Below are positions 51,456-60,837 of a stretch of DNA of 64,000 nucleotides, piece by piece. The DNA is from Rhodobacter sp. (GTDB taxonomy: Bacteria; Pseudomonadota; Alphaproteobacteria; Rhodobacterales; Rhodobacteraceae): the NCBI GenBank assembly GCA_020250175.1, contig JADCEN010000003.1, forward strand, positions 1 through 64,000, written 5' to 3'. Positions within the stretch are counted from its first letter, which is position 1, and every line of letters begins with the position of its first letter. Below the pieces are notes generated by a model, which saw nothing but the letters and a program-made list of their open reading frames with translations, ran no database searches and was not told where the DNA came from. A program made the position numbers and the translations under genes.

Positions 51456-52313
51456 TCAAGGGACCCGGCCGAGCCGCAGGGGCGCCCCGCCTCTGGACGT
51501 GCGCCCCGGGCACTCAACCCGGGTGCCTGGACAAGACATTGATAGCTGTCTGGACCCTAACCGATCAGGCGCAGATTTGGGCCATGCCTGCGCCGCCCTT
51601 CCCTGTTCCAGATTGTCGGCACTGAAGCCGCATCTGTCGGCCAGCGCATCGAAATCGTGGATCGTGACGCGGCCCCGCTGAAAGGTCAGCAGACCTTCTT
51701 CGCGCAGATGGCGCAGCACGCGGTTGACGTGAACCGCGCTCAGCCCCAGGGCGTCTGCCAGAAGATATTGCGACAGCGGGCAATCATGGCCGGCCGTGCT
51801 GCCCAGCCCGACCAGCCGCAGCCTGACGCCCAGTTCTAGCAAAAGATGGGCCGTGCGTTCGACGGCGCTGCGCCGCCCCATGCCGACCAGATGTTCGACG
51901 AGCATTGCCCCGTCGCGCGATGCCGCTCAAAGCAGGGCCATGGCCAGACGGGGCGTCTAAGTGAAAATCGTCACAAGATCGCCAGAGGTGACTTCGGCGG
52001 CCTCGATCGGGGTGATCGGCACCACCGAATAGTCCGCCGTCTTCAGCAGAACCGACCGCATGCCCAGAAAGTCGCCCGGAATCTGAAAGTCCAGAATTTG
52101 CCGCGATCCGTCGGCAAGCAGTTTATAGGAACAGACCCAGCCGTCGGACAGAACATTGGCGGGTTGATCGGTCTGGCCCTGACGCACAAGGTCGCGGCCC
52201 TGCGAAAAACGCTTCCGCTACGTCTGAAGGGCGGACACGATCACCAGTTCGGCATCGGTCAGCGTTCCAAAGGCACCAAGTTTTCGAACGAATGCGGTAT
52301 CCTGGATGCCCAA
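51456..52313 (-). pseudogene. Crp/Fnr-family regulator broken by three in-frame stops
   Basis: One continuous reading frame of 286 codons, TTG 52313 to 51456, encodes a Crp/Fnr protein. N-terminal cNMP-like barrel: FVRKLGAFGTLTDAEL, FSQGRDLVRQGQTD, VLSDGWVCSYKLLADGSRQI, LDFQIPGDFLG. C-terminal HTH: CPLSQYLLADALGLSAVHVNR, VLRHLREEGLLTF. Three stops interrupt it without frameshift: TAG at 52218-52220, TAG at 51957-51959 and TGA at 51927-51929, the last where relatives often have Trp. It is therefore non-functional unless read through. It lies 96 bases downstream of the FMN glutamate-synthase-like gene. Confidence 0.85.
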
Positions 52314-52409
52314 GGGTCAAATCCTTTCCGGGAATGGCTGGCAGGGCGCACCTTGCCCGGATCAACGCAGCGTCCCCGGTCCTTGTTCCCGGAAAAGCTG
52401 GCGGCGGAG

Positions 52410-54065
52410 TCAGCGGCCGTTGCCGGCGTCACTTCGCGCAAAGCTGTGGGGCCGGGCAAGCGACCATGCCTCGCCATAGCGTCCGGCACTGCCGGGATCG
52501 GCAAGAAGCTGGCCGCGTTCCAGCGTTTCGTACTGTTGGGCGTAACTCACCACCCGGTCCGTGGCACCTCGGCGCAGGAAATGCTGCGGGCCAAGCTGGC
52601 CCGGATGGTCCAGCCCCGCCGCCGCCACCAGTTCGGCCAGCGCCTGTACGGTGTTGCGGTGGAAATTGAACACGCGTTCGGCTTTGTCGGGGACCACGAT
52701 GGCACGCTGCCGGTACGGATCCTGTGCGGTAACACCCGTGGGGCACAGCCCGGTGTGACAGGTCTGCGCCTGAATGCAGCCCACCGCAAACATGAACCCG
52801 CGCGCCGCGTTGCACCAGTCTGCGCCAAGGGCCATCACGCGCGCCATGTCAAAGGCACTGACAATCTTGCCCGACGCGCCCAGCCGCAGGCGATTGCGCA
52901 GACCGCAGCCCACCAGGGCATTGTGCACAAAGCTCAGGCCATCGCGCAGCGGCATCCCCATGTGATCCATGAACTCCAGCGGGGCGGCACCGGTGCCGCC
53001 TTCCTTGCCGTCCACCACGATGAAATCCGGGGTAATGCCTGTGTCCAGCATCGCCTTGCACAGCGCCATAACCTCCCACGGGTGGCCGACGCACAGCTTG
53101 AACCCTGCGGGTTTGCCGCCCGAAAGCCTGCGCATCAGAGCGATGAACTGCATCAGGTCGACAGGGGTCGAAAAGGCGGAATGCGCGGCGGGCGACACAC
53201 AGTCTTCGCCCATCGGCACCCCCCGGATCGCCGCGATTTCCGCCGTGACCTTGGCCGCCGGCAGAACGCCGCCGTGGCCCGGTTTTGCGCCCTGGCTCAG
53301 CTTAAGCTCCACCATTCTGATCTGGGGGTCCGACGCGGCTTTGGCGAACTGATCAGGGTCGAAGCTGCCGTCGGGCCTGCGGCAGCCGAAATAGCCCGAT
53401 CCGATTTCCCAGATCAGATCGCCACCCGCCTCGCGGTGATAGGGGGAAACGCCGCCTTCGCCGGTGTCATGGGCAAATCCGCCCAGCCTTGCCCCCCGGT
53501 TCAGCGCGCGCACCGCATTGGCCGACAGGGCACCATAGCTCATCGCGGATATGTTCAGGACCGACGCCGAATAGGGCTGCGTGCAGGGGCCGCCATGCCC
53601 GATGATCACGCGGTGGGGGTCGAAACTGACCGGGCGGGGCGCAATGGAATGGTGCAGCCATTCGTATTCATCGCTGTAGACATCGTATTGCGTGCCAAAG
53701 GGCCGCTTGTCCAGTTCGCGCTTTGCCCGCTGATAGACCAGGGCCCGCTTGTCGCGCGAGAAAGGTGCCCCGTCCTTGTCACCTTCGAAGAAATACTGGC
53801 GGATTTCCGGGCGGACCCGTTCCAGCAAAAAGCGCAGATGCCCGGCAATGGGATAGTTGCGCAGGATCGCGTGCCGCGTCTGGATCAGATCCCGCACGCC
53901 CAGCACCGCCAGAAACAGGCAGGCCAGCGACAGCAGCGCGTAGAAGAGGCCCCAGCCCGGAAACGCAAGGCACAGGGCACCGAAAGCCACGACGCCTGCA
54001 AGTGCCAGGGTCAGCGGGACATAGCGCAGGCGAAAGGGCAGGGACAGAAACGGCATGGCAAGCAT
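52410..54065 (-). CDS. FMN-binding glutamate-synthase-domain protein (GltB-like)
   Basis: A 551-residue membrane-anchored relative of the glutamate synthase central/FMN domain. Two N-terminal hydrophobic helices (YVPLTLALAGVVAFGALCLA and FYALLSLACLFLAVLGV), then NISAMSYGALSANAVRALN, GEGGVSPYH, DLIWEIGSGYFGCR, KPGHGGVLPAAKV, VVDGKEGGTGAAPLEF, and a Cys cluster CIQAQTCHTGLCPTGVT for an iron-sulfur centre. It lacks the glutaminase and is not the classical GOGAT; the substrate is unproven. Start ATG 54065, or 54056, which is better spaced from GGGG. Confidence 0.85.
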   Translation of the reverse strand: MLAMPFLSLPFRLRYVPLTLALAGVVAFGALCLAFPGWGLFYALLSLACLFLAVLGVRDLIQTRHAILRNYPIAGHLRFLLERVRPEIRQYFFEGDKDGAPFSRDKRALVYQRAKRELDKRPFGTQYDVYSDEYEWLHHSIAPRPVSFDPHRVIIGHGGPCTQPYSASVLNISAMSYGALSANAVRALNRGARLGGFAHDTGEGGVSPYHREAGGDLIWEIGSGYFGCRRPDGSFDPDQFAKAASDPQIRMVELKLSQGAKPGHGGVLPAAKVTAEIAAIRGVPMGEDCVSPAAHSAFSTPVDLMQFIALMRRLSGGKPAGFKLCVGHPWEVMALCKAMLDTGITPDFIVVDGKEGGTGAAPLEFMDHMGMPLRDGLSFVHNALVGCGLRNRLRLGASGKIVSAFDMARVMALGADWCNAARGFMFAVGCIQAQTCHTGLCPTGVTAQDPYRQRAIVVPDKAERVFNFHRNTVQALAELVAAAGLDHPGQLGPQHFLRRGATDRVVSYAQQYETLERGQLLADPGSAGRYGEAWSLARPHSFARSDAGNGR

Positions 54066-54145
54066 CCCCGAAAGCGGCAGGCATCAGGCTATCAGACCCT
54101 GACAGGGCTTTAGTGACAGAAACCCGCTAAGAAATCTTTCCTGAT

Positions 54146-56053
54146 CTATGGCTGCGTCCAGTGTACGCCTGCAGGACCAAGCGTTGCGCCCCGGTGTGTC
54201 ACCGGCTCTGGCCCGTAGTTGAAGTAGAACCGCCGCCCGCCGCTGTCGCGGCAGCGCAGGCTGCCGGGCATCGGTTCGGTCGCAATCCCCGCCTCGGCGC
54301 AGGCGTCACGCAGGTAGCGGTCCAGCGCCACGGCATCGGGCCAGCCACCCAGATAGCGCAGGCCACCCGCACCCATCAGGGCGGGGGTGCCATCTTCGGC
54401 ATGGTCCAGCACCCTGGCCGCACCTTCCAGCTTTTCGCGCCAGTGGCGGAACGCCCCGCCGCCCCGCAAGGGCACGCAAGCGTCGGGCGGCAGGCTTTCC
54501 ACCCGTGCCACGGTGCAGTCCAGCCCCGGCAGGTTGGGGGGCAGGGGCACCGGAATGGCGAATTCCGGCGTGCGCGAATTGCTGCGCGGGCCGACAAGCG
54601 CCACGCCCTTGTGCCGGGCCAGGGCCACAAGCAGGGTGTCGGGCAAGCTCATCATCCCTGGAACAAGGACCAGCCCGTAGGGCGAAAGATCTGCCGTGTC
54701 CGGGGGCAGGATGTCGATGGACAGGCCAAGGCGGCGCAGGCCCTTGTACATCTCCAGCATCAGGCGGAAATAGCTGAAGTCGCGCCCCTGCGGCTGCGTG
54801 TCCCAGGCCCAGGCGCTTTTGTAATCGAACACCAGCGCGACCGGGGCGGGCCCGGTGGCGGCATCGGGTAGGGCCGCCAGCTCGCGGGCCACCTGTGCAG
54901 CCTCGTCATGGGCGGGGGCTGGGGCGGAATCGGGGCGCAGCAGACCCGCATGCATCTGTTCCTGCGCGAAAGGGGCCTGTCGCCAGCGGAAATAGCACAC
55001 CGCCTCTGCCCCGTGGGCAAAGGCTTCCCAGGCCCAAAGCCGGGCCATGCCGGGCAGCGGATCGGCGTTCCACGGTGCCCAGTTCACCGGGCCGGGCTGC
55101 TGTTCCATGATCCACCAGCGGCCCCGGCCGACGGCGCGGTACAGATCGTGGTGAAAGGCCTGCATGTCGGGGTCGCCCTGGCGCAGGTGGCGCAGCTTTT
55201 CTTCGGGCGATACGGCCAGACGATCTGACAGAAAGCCCAGCGGATAGCTGTCCCAACTGGCGATATCCAGATCGGCCCCGACCGCAAAATGATCGAATTC
55301 GGTCACATTGCCCATGTAGTTGTGCGCGATAGGCGCGGGCGAGTGACGCCGGATGATCCCGGTCTGCAGGCGGTTGAACGCGGCCACCTCATCCGACGCG
55401 AACTGGCGGTAGGCCATGACATGCGCCGGATTCGGTTCCGTCACCGTCAGGTTCGGCAAGCCGATATCGTCGAACGAGGCATATTCCATCGACCAGAAGA
55501 CGTTGCCCCAGGCCCGGTTCAGCGCCTGCGGGCTTTGATACCTTTGCGCCAGCCAGTCGCGGAAGGCATCACGGGCGGCGGCGGAAAAGCTGAGCACGGT
55601 ATCGTGGCAGCCATATTCATTATCGGTCTGCCAGGCGGCGACATGGGGATTGGGGCCATAGCGTTCGGCCAGCAGCGTGACGATGCGGGCGCATTCCGCC
55701 CGGTAGCCGCGATGGCTGAAGCAGTAATGCCGCCGCGAACCAAAGCCGCGCGGCCTGCCATCGCGGTCCAGCGCCAGCATGTCGGGATGTTTCGTCAGCA
55801 TCCAGCGCGGCGGCGTCGCAGTGGGCGTGCCCAGCACCACCTTCAGCCCGGCCTTGCCCAGCGTGTCAATGGCCCGGTCCAGCCAGCCAAGGTCCAGCCG
55901 GCCCGGCTCGGGTTCCATCCGGCTCCAGGCGAATTCGCCGATGCGCACCCAGGTCAGGCCCAGGGCCGCCATGCGGGCGGCGTCACCGGCCCACTGCGCC
56001 TCGTCCCACTGTTCGGGGTAGTAGCAAACGCCAAGGCTTCGTTTCAATGTCAC
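54146..56053 (-). CDS. beta-galactosidase, GH42 family
   Basis: A 635-residue glycoside hydrolase. MTLKRSLGVCYYPEQWDEAQ at the start, acid/base Glu in AAWQTDNEYGCHDT (~residue 143), nucleophile Glu in WWIMEQQPGPVNWAPWN (~305), then a trimerisation-type domain (~390-590) and a short beta domain. No signal peptide: it works in the cytoplasm on imported galactosides, releasing galactose for the dgo genes next door. 235 bases separate it from dgoA; a 9-bp hairpin GGGGCACCC/GGGTGCCCC (56222-56250) sits in the gap. Confidence 0.93.
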   Translation of the reverse strand: MTLKRSLGVCYYPEQWDEAQWAGDAARMAALGLTWVRIGEFAWSRMEPEPGRLDLGWLDRAIDTLGKAGLKVVLGTPTATPPRWMLTKHPDMLALDRDGRPRGFGSRRHYCFSHRGYRAECARIVTLLAERYGPNPHVAAWQTDNEYGCHDTVLSFSAAARDAFRDWLAQRYQSPQALNRAWGNVFWSMEYASFDDIGLPNLTVTEPNPAHVMAYRQFASDEVAAFNRLQTGIIRRHSPAPIAHNYMGNVTEFDHFAVGADLDIASWDSYPLGFLSDRLAVSPEEKLRHLRQGDPDMQAFHHDLYRAVGRGRWWIMEQQPGPVNWAPWNADPLPGMARLWAWEAFAHGAEAVCYFRWRQAPFAQEQMHAGLLRPDSAPAPAHDEAAQVARELAALPDAATGPAPVALVFDYKSAWAWDTQPQGRDFSYFRLMLEMYKGLRRLGLSIDILPPDTADLSPYGLVLVPGMMSLPDTLLVALARHKGVALVGPRSNSRTPEFAIPVPLPPNLPGLDCTVARVESLPPDACVPLRGGGAFRHWREKLEGAARVLDHAEDGTPALMGAGGLRYLGGWPDAVALDRYLRDACAEAGIATEPMPGSLRCRDSGGRRFYFNYGPEPVTHRGATLGPAGVHWTQP

Positions 56054-56288
56054 AGGATCCCCCGATGTTCAGCCCGGCCCGATCCCGCGCCGGGAACGGC
56101 AAAGGTCATGCCGCCCTGCGGTCCGGCCCGCCGGGCGGCGGTTTTCAGGCCCTGCAGGGCAGGGAGTGCGCAGACTGTGGAAAGGCCTGCCCCGCCCACG
56201 GCCGGGCAGAAGGATCGGGCAGGGGCACCCGGCAGACGCCAGGGTGCCCCCGTGCCTTGGTCGCGGTGGCGGTCATCGGGAACCGATG

Positions 56289-56894
56289 TCATCCAAAGGC
56301 CCTGTCATAGGCCGCGACCAGATCGCGGGCGCGAAGGGACACGTCCGTTGCGGACAGTCCGGGCGTATAGAGCGCGGTGCCAATGCCAAAGCCGTCTGCG
56401 CCCGCCTTGCGCCAATCCGCAAAATTGGCAGGGCCCACCCCGCCCACGGCAAAGACCCTTGTCCCGGCGGGCAGAACCGCGCGCATTGCCTTCAAGCCGT
56501 CGAAGCCCATCAGAAAGGCGGGGAATATCTTCAGCCCGTCCGCCCCGGCGGCCAGGGCCGCAAAACATTCCGTCGGTGTCAGCACACCGGGATAGCTGTG
56601 CATCGCCGCCGTCTTCGTGGCTGCGATCACCTGCGGGTCACAGTTCGGCGAAACAATCAGCGTCCCGCCCGCCGCTTTCACCTCGGCCACCTGGCGGGGG
56701 GTCAGCACCGTACCCGCGCCGATGGTTGCCTGCGCCCCGAAGCTGCGGGCCATAAGGGCGATGCTTCGGCAGGGGTCGGGGGAATTCAGCGGCACTTCGA
56801 TCCGGGTGATCCCGGCATCGATCAGCGCGCCTGTCACGGCTTCGGCATCATCCGGGGTGATCCCGCGCAGGATGGCGATCAGGCGGCGGCTCAT
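56289..56894 (-). CDS. dgoA: 2-dehydro-3-deoxy-6-phosphogalactonate aldolase
   Basis: A 201-residue KDPG/KDPGal aldolase-fold enzyme. Catalytic Glu in [14 protein letters not shown] (~residue 33) and the Schiff-base Lys in [10 protein letters not shown] (~122); IGAGTVL and SPNCDP are family loops. LNSP after the Glu is the DgoA variant rather than KDPG aldolase (usually LRT). It yields pyruvate and glyceraldehyde-3-phosphate, ending the De Ley-Doudoroff galactose route. Start ATG 56894 overlaps the dgoK stop (ATGA). Confidence 0.92.
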   Translation of the reverse strand: MSRRLIAILRGITPDDAEAVTGALIDAGITRIEVPLNSPDPCRSIALMARSFGAQATIGAGTVLTPRQVAEVKAAGGTLIVSPNCDPQVIAATKTAAMHSYPGVLTPTECFAALAAGADGLKIFPAFLMGFDGLKAMRAVLPAGTRVFAVGGVGPANFADWRKAGADGFGIGTALYTPGLSATDVSLRARDLVAAYDRAFG

Positions 56895-57799
56895 CGCGGG
56901 GTCTCCATGGCGCCGCGCCGCAGGGCGGTCAGCCCGGCGATGACCGCATCGCGCGCCGACAGCAGGCGCGGCGATGCCCCCTGCGCGGTCAGCGCCTGTG
57001 CGTAAAGGGCCGACAACCGGTCTGCCCCGATGATGGCAATCGGCTGGCCCAGCCAGTAGGCCCGTGATCCGGCCAGTTCCAGACCGATGAGAAGCCCTGA
57101 CAGGCGCGCCTTGGCCGCAGCCGCACCAAGGCCCGCGATCAGGCCTTCGGCCCGCAGCGCAAACAGCCTGGCCCCGATGCGTTCGGGGCGCGACAGCGTC
57201 TCGGACAGCCCGGCGGCGAAGGCGGCGTCATCCCAGCCCTCGGCCGCCATGCCATGGCGCAGAACCGACTGGGACGAGAGCAGCGCAAACAACTCTCCCG
57301 TCATGAAGGTCTGAAAGCTGATCACCTCGCCCGCGCTGACCTGCACCCATTTGGAATGGGTGCCGGGCAGGCAGAGGACACCGTCGAATCCGGGCATCAG
57401 CGCCAGCGCCCCGGCGATCTGGGTTTCCTCGCCGCGCATGACATCGGCGGGCTGCGCCTGTTTCAGACCGGGGATCAGACGGACGGCAATTCGGCTGTCC
57501 CGCGTCGGAACTGCGATCAGCCGGGCGGCATCCAGCGGCGGGCAGGGCACGGTGCGATAGGGCGCTTCATGCCAGCCCTGCCGGCTGCCGACCATGCCGC
57601 AGGCAAAGACCGGCAAGGTCCGGCCCGGTGCCAGCCATGCCCCGACCAGCCGCAGCAGGGCCGGTTCATAGCCGTCACGGGTCAGCGTTGCCATGCCGTC
57701 GGTCGACGTTTCCTCGGCGCAGACGCCGCCCGGACCCATCGCATAGGCGCGCAGATGCGTGGTGCCCCAGTCAACGGCGATCCACCCGGCCGGTATCAT
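56891..57799 (-). CDS. dgoK: 2-dehydro-3-deoxygalactonokinase
   Basis: A 302-residue sugar-acid kinase: nucleotide loop [15 protein letters not shown] at the N-terminus, [32 protein letters not shown] and [11 protein letters not shown], all DgoK marks. It phosphorylates KDGal to KDPGal, the substrate of DgoA encoded next. ATG 57799 overlaps the SDR stop (ATGA). Confidence 0.93.
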   Translation of the reverse strand: MIPAGWIAVDWGTTHLRAYAMGPGGVCAEETSTDGMATLTRDGYEPALLRLVGAWLAPGRTLPVFACGMVGSRQGWHEAPYRTVPCPPLDAARLIAVPTRDSRIAVRLIPGLKQAQPADVMRGEETQIAGALALMPGFDGVLCLPGTHSKWVQVSAGEVISFQTFMTGELFALLSSQSVLRHGMAAEGWDDAAFAAGLSETLSRPERIGARLFALRAEGLIAGLGAAAAKARLSGLLIGLELAGSRAYWLGQPIAIIGADRLSALYAQALTAQGASPRLLSARDAVIAGLTALRRGAMETPR

Positions 57800-58566
57800 C
57801 CCGTCACCACCACGCCGCCATCGATCACCAGCGATTGCCCGGTCATCATGCGTGACGAACCGGATGCCAGAAACAGCACGCCGCCGACAATGTCTTCCGG
57901 ATCCAGGGTATCCTTCAGGCACTGCCGGTCCAGATGCGCCTGCAGGCCTTCCGGCGTGACCCACAGGTCTTTCTGCTTTTGTGTCAGCACCCAGCCCGGG
58001 GCGATGGCATTGACGCGGATGCGGTCCGGCCCGAAATCGCGGGCCAGGCTGCGGGTCAGGCCGTTGATGCCGGAATTGGCAGAGGTGTAGGCGGGAAATC
58101 CGCCAATGCCCATCATGTAGCTGATCGAGGTGAAATTGATGATCGATCCGCCGCCGGCGGCCTTCATGCCGGGGATAACGGCCTGAGCGGTGAAGAAGTA
58201 GCTTTTCAGGTTGATGGCCATGGACCAGTCCCAGAACTCTTCCGTAACAGTCAGCGTGTCATGCCGCTTGTCGTTGGCGGCATTGTTGACCAGCACGGTG
58301 ATCGCCCCATGCGCCGCCGCCGCTTCGGTGACCGCAGCGCGGACGGCCCCGACATCCGTGACATCGCAGGCAAGAAACAGCGGGCGCTTGCCGGTACGCT
58401 GTTCCATCACGTCACAGAAGGGGCGGGCGTCAGAGCGCTGCACGAAGGCGACATTCGATCCCTGACGAAGAAAGCCTTCGGTCAGGGCAGCACCGATCCC
58501 CGATCCGCCCCCGGTGATGAACACGGATTTGCCCTTCAGATCGGGAAAGATGGCTTGGTCTGTCAT
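57796..58566 (-). CDS. SDR oxidoreductase, probable galactose (aldose) 1-dehydrogenase
   Basis: A 256-residue classical SDR: TGGGSGIGAALTEGF loop, ACDVTD, VLVNNAANDKRH, Ser in FTSISYMMG, YTSANSG in which the usual YxxxK Lys is replaced by Asn, then NAIAPGWVLTQKQ. The Tyr-x3-Asn change is odd, because Lys assists catalysis in most SDRs. The gene is embedded between GH4 and dgoK, so oxidation of galactose or a related aldose to its lactone is the natural role. Start ATG 58566; upstream frame lacks family sequence. Confidence 0.8.
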   Translation of the reverse strand: MTDQAIFPDLKGKSVFITGGGSGIGAALTEGFLRQGSNVAFVQRSDARPFCDVMEQRTGKRPLFLACDVTDVGAVRAAVTEAAAAHGAITVLVNNAANDKRHDTLTVTEEFWDWSMAINLKSYFFTAQAVIPGMKAAGGGSIINFTSISYMMGIGGFPAYTSANSGINGLTRSLARDFGPDRIRVNAIAPGWVLTQKQKDLWVTPEGLQAHLDRQCLKDTLDPEDIVGGVLFLASGSSRMMTGQSLVIDGGVVVTG

Positions 58567-58636
58567 GTCTGGCCTTTGGAACAACGGAAGCGTCGGAGCC
58601 TCCGGCGGGGATATTTGTGAAAAGATAATGTGACGG

Positions 58637-59992
58637 TCAGGCGGCTTTGCGGACGCGCAGCCAATCCGGCAACCATGGGTCATGCGCTGCAATCAGATCA
58701 TCCACCAGGGCGCGGATCTGGCGCAGGTCAAGCTCTGCCGCCGTATGCGGATCAAGCATGGCGGCATGATAGACATGCTCGCGGTTTTCTTCCATCAGCG
58801 CGGCCACCGTCAATTCCTGCACATTCAGGTTCGTGCGCATCAGCGCCACAAGCTGGGGCGGAATGGCGGTGACGACCGTGGGCTGGATGCCGTTCGCATC
58901 GACGAGGCAGGGCACCTCTACCGCCGCGCCTGCGGGAAGCTGCGGGATGAAGCCGCGGTTGGCCAGGTTGCCATAGATCACCGCCGGTTCGCCGGTGACC
59001 ACCGCATTCATGATCGTGGCGGCGTACTCATGGCTTTGCGCCACCTCGATCCGCTCTGCCGTGCGGTAGCTTTCGGCTTGCGCGGCCCAGCGGGCGATCT
59101 GTTCCTCGCACCGCAGGGGATATTCATCCAGCGGAATGCGGAACTGCGCGATCAGATCGGGGCGACCCTGTTTGATGAACCAGGGCACATATTCGGCGAA
59201 ATGCTCGGAACTTTCGGTGACGAAATAGCCCAGGTGCATCATCGCCTCGTACCGCACCAGGTTGGGGCAGCGCGGGTTCCACGACGACTCCAGCGGGATG
59301 CGCCCGGCGCGGTAGCCCTCGCGCAGCGCCGGATACAGGTCGCGGTAAGTGCCGTCGGGATTGCGCGCCTCGAAGTTCAGGAAAAAGGCCATGTGGTTGA
59401 TGCCGGCGGCGCGGTAGCGCAGGTCGGACTCCGGAATGTCCAGATCGCGGGCCAGTTCGGCGGCGGTGCCTTGGACCGAATGGCACAGGCCCACCTGTTT
59501 CAGGGCCGGGTAGCGTGCCGACAGCGCCCAGGTGTTGATCGCCATCGGGTTGACATATTGCAGCAGCAGCGCATCGGGGCAAACCGCCGCCATGTCTTCG
59601 GCGATCTTCCACAGATGCGGCACGGTGCGCAGGCCGCGCATGATGCCCCCCACCCCCAGCGTATCGGCAATGGTCTGGCGCAGGCCGTAGGCCTTCGGCA
59701 CCTCGAAATCGGTGACTGTGCAGGGCTTGTAGCCGCCGATCTGGAAGGCGGCGATCACGAAATCGGCCCCGTCCAGGGCCGCGCGCTGGTTTGCATGGGT
59801 TTCCACCCGTGCCGCCGCCCCCTGCGAGGCCACCATCTTTCGCGCCACCAGGGCGCTTTCCTCCAGCCTCCTGGCGTCGATGTCCATCAGGGCGATGGTT
59901 GCCCCGCACAGGGCGGGCCGGTGCAGCGCATCGCCCACGATGTTCTTCATGAACACGGTCGATCCCGCGCCGACGAAGGCGATCTTGGTCAT
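58637..59992 (-). CDS. GH4 glycosidase, alpha-galactosidase type
   Basis: A 451-residue NAD- and Mn-dependent glycosidase of family 4. Rossmann start IAFVGAGSTVFMKNIVGD; NPMAINTWAL; metal Cys and His region QVGLCHSVQGTA (~residue 170) and AGINHMAFFLNF (~200). MelA-like GH4 enzymes hydrolyse alpha-galactosides such as melibiose and raffinose by an oxidation/elimination mechanism. ATG 59992 overlaps the permease stop (ATGA), tying it to the ABC transporter. Confidence 0.9.
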   Translation of the reverse strand: MTKIAFVGAGSTVFMKNIVGDALHRPALCGATIALMDIDARRLEESALVARKMVASQGAAARVETHANQRAALDGADFVIAAFQIGGYKPCTVTDFEVPKAYGLRQTIADTLGVGGIMRGLRTVPHLWKIAEDMAAVCPDALLLQYVNPMAINTWALSARYPALKQVGLCHSVQGTAAELARDLDIPESDLRYRAAGINHMAFFLNFEARNPDGTYRDLYPALREGYRAGRIPLESSWNPRCPNLVRYEAMMHLGYFVTESSEHFAEYVPWFIKQGRPDLIAQFRIPLDEYPLRCEEQIARWAAQAESYRTAERIEVAQSHEYAATIMNAVVTGEPAVIYGNLANRGFIPQLPAGAAVEVPCLVDANGIQPTVVTAIPPQLVALMRTNLNVQELTVAALMEENREHVYHAAMLDPHTAAELDLRQIRALVDDLIAAHDPWLPDWLRVRKAA

Positions 59993-60834
59993 TTCACAGC
60001 TCCCAGTGTCAGGCCCGCGATGAAGTGTTTCTGCATCAGGAAGAACATCGCCACCGGCGGCAGTGCAGCCAGGATCGACCCGGCCGAGACAAGATGCCAG
60101 GCCGCCACCCACTGGCCGTTCAGCGAAGAAAGCCCTGCGGTGATCGGTTGTGTTTGCGGGCTGGTGGTCAGGACCGTGGCCCAGAAGAAATCGTTCCAGA
60201 TGAAGGTAAAGATCAGGACCGACAGGGCAGCGATGGCGGGGCGCATCAGCGGCAGCACGATGTACCAGAAGATGCGCATTTCGCTGACCCCTTCCACCCG
60301 CGCGGCCTCGATCAGTTCGAAGGGAAGCGCCTTGATGAAGTTGCGCATGAACAGGGTGCAGAACCCGGTCTGGAAGGCGATGTGAAACAGGATCAGGCCC
60401 CAGTAGGTGTTGTACATGCCGAACGACAGGGTCAGGTCGCGCACCGGCACCATCAGAATCTGGAAAGGCACGAAATTGCCCGCGACGAACAGGAAGAACA
60501 GGATCAGGTTCGACCGGAAACGATAGATCGCCAGCGCAAAGCCCGTCATCAATGAAAGGGCGACGGCCCCGATGACGGTGGGGATCGTCACGATAAAGGA
60601 ATTGAGGATGTAGCGCCCCATGGGCGTATTGCGGAACACATCGGCGTAATTCTCGAACGCAAGGTAGGACGGGATGCCGAAGTAATTGCCCTGCGCCAGA
60701 TCCGAGGCGGGCCTGACCGAGGTCAAGGCAACCCCGAGCAGCGGAAACAGCCAGACAAACAGCGCGATGGGCAGTGCAACGCGGTACATCCATTGAAAGC
60801 CGGGCGACGCCTGTTGGATCGGTCTGGGGAACAT
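59989..60834 (-). CDS. sugar ABC transporter permease, MalG type
   Basis: A 281-residue inner-membrane permease with six helices and the EAA coupling loop EAARVEGVSEMRIFWYIVLP (residues ~185-204). N-terminal WMYRVALPIALFVWLFPLLG and the final MQKHFIAGLTLGAVK are typical of MalG/UgpE types. It pairs with the MalF-type gene three bases upstream and couples to a shared ATPase not encoded here. Confidence 0.93.
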   Translation of the reverse strand: MFPRPIQQASPGFQWMYRVALPIALFVWLFPLLGVALTSVRPASDLAQGNYFGIPSYLAFENYADVFRNTPMGRYILNSFIVTIPTVIGAVALSLMTGFALAIYRFRSNLILFFLFVAGNFVPFQILMVPVRDLTLSFGMYNTYWGLILFHIAFQTGFCTLFMRNFIKALPFELIEAARVEGVSEMRIFWYIVLPLMRPAIAALSVLIFTFIWNDFFWATVLTTSPQTQPITAGLSSLNGQWVAAWHLVSAGSILAALPPVAMFFLMQKHFIAGLTLGAVK

Positions 60835-60837
60835 GAC

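Noticed and set aside
51846-54113. 755-codon open frame opposite the FMN glutamate-synthase-like gene
   Set aside because: Antisense shadow of a protein with clear catalytic and iron-sulfur motifs; composition alone explains its length.
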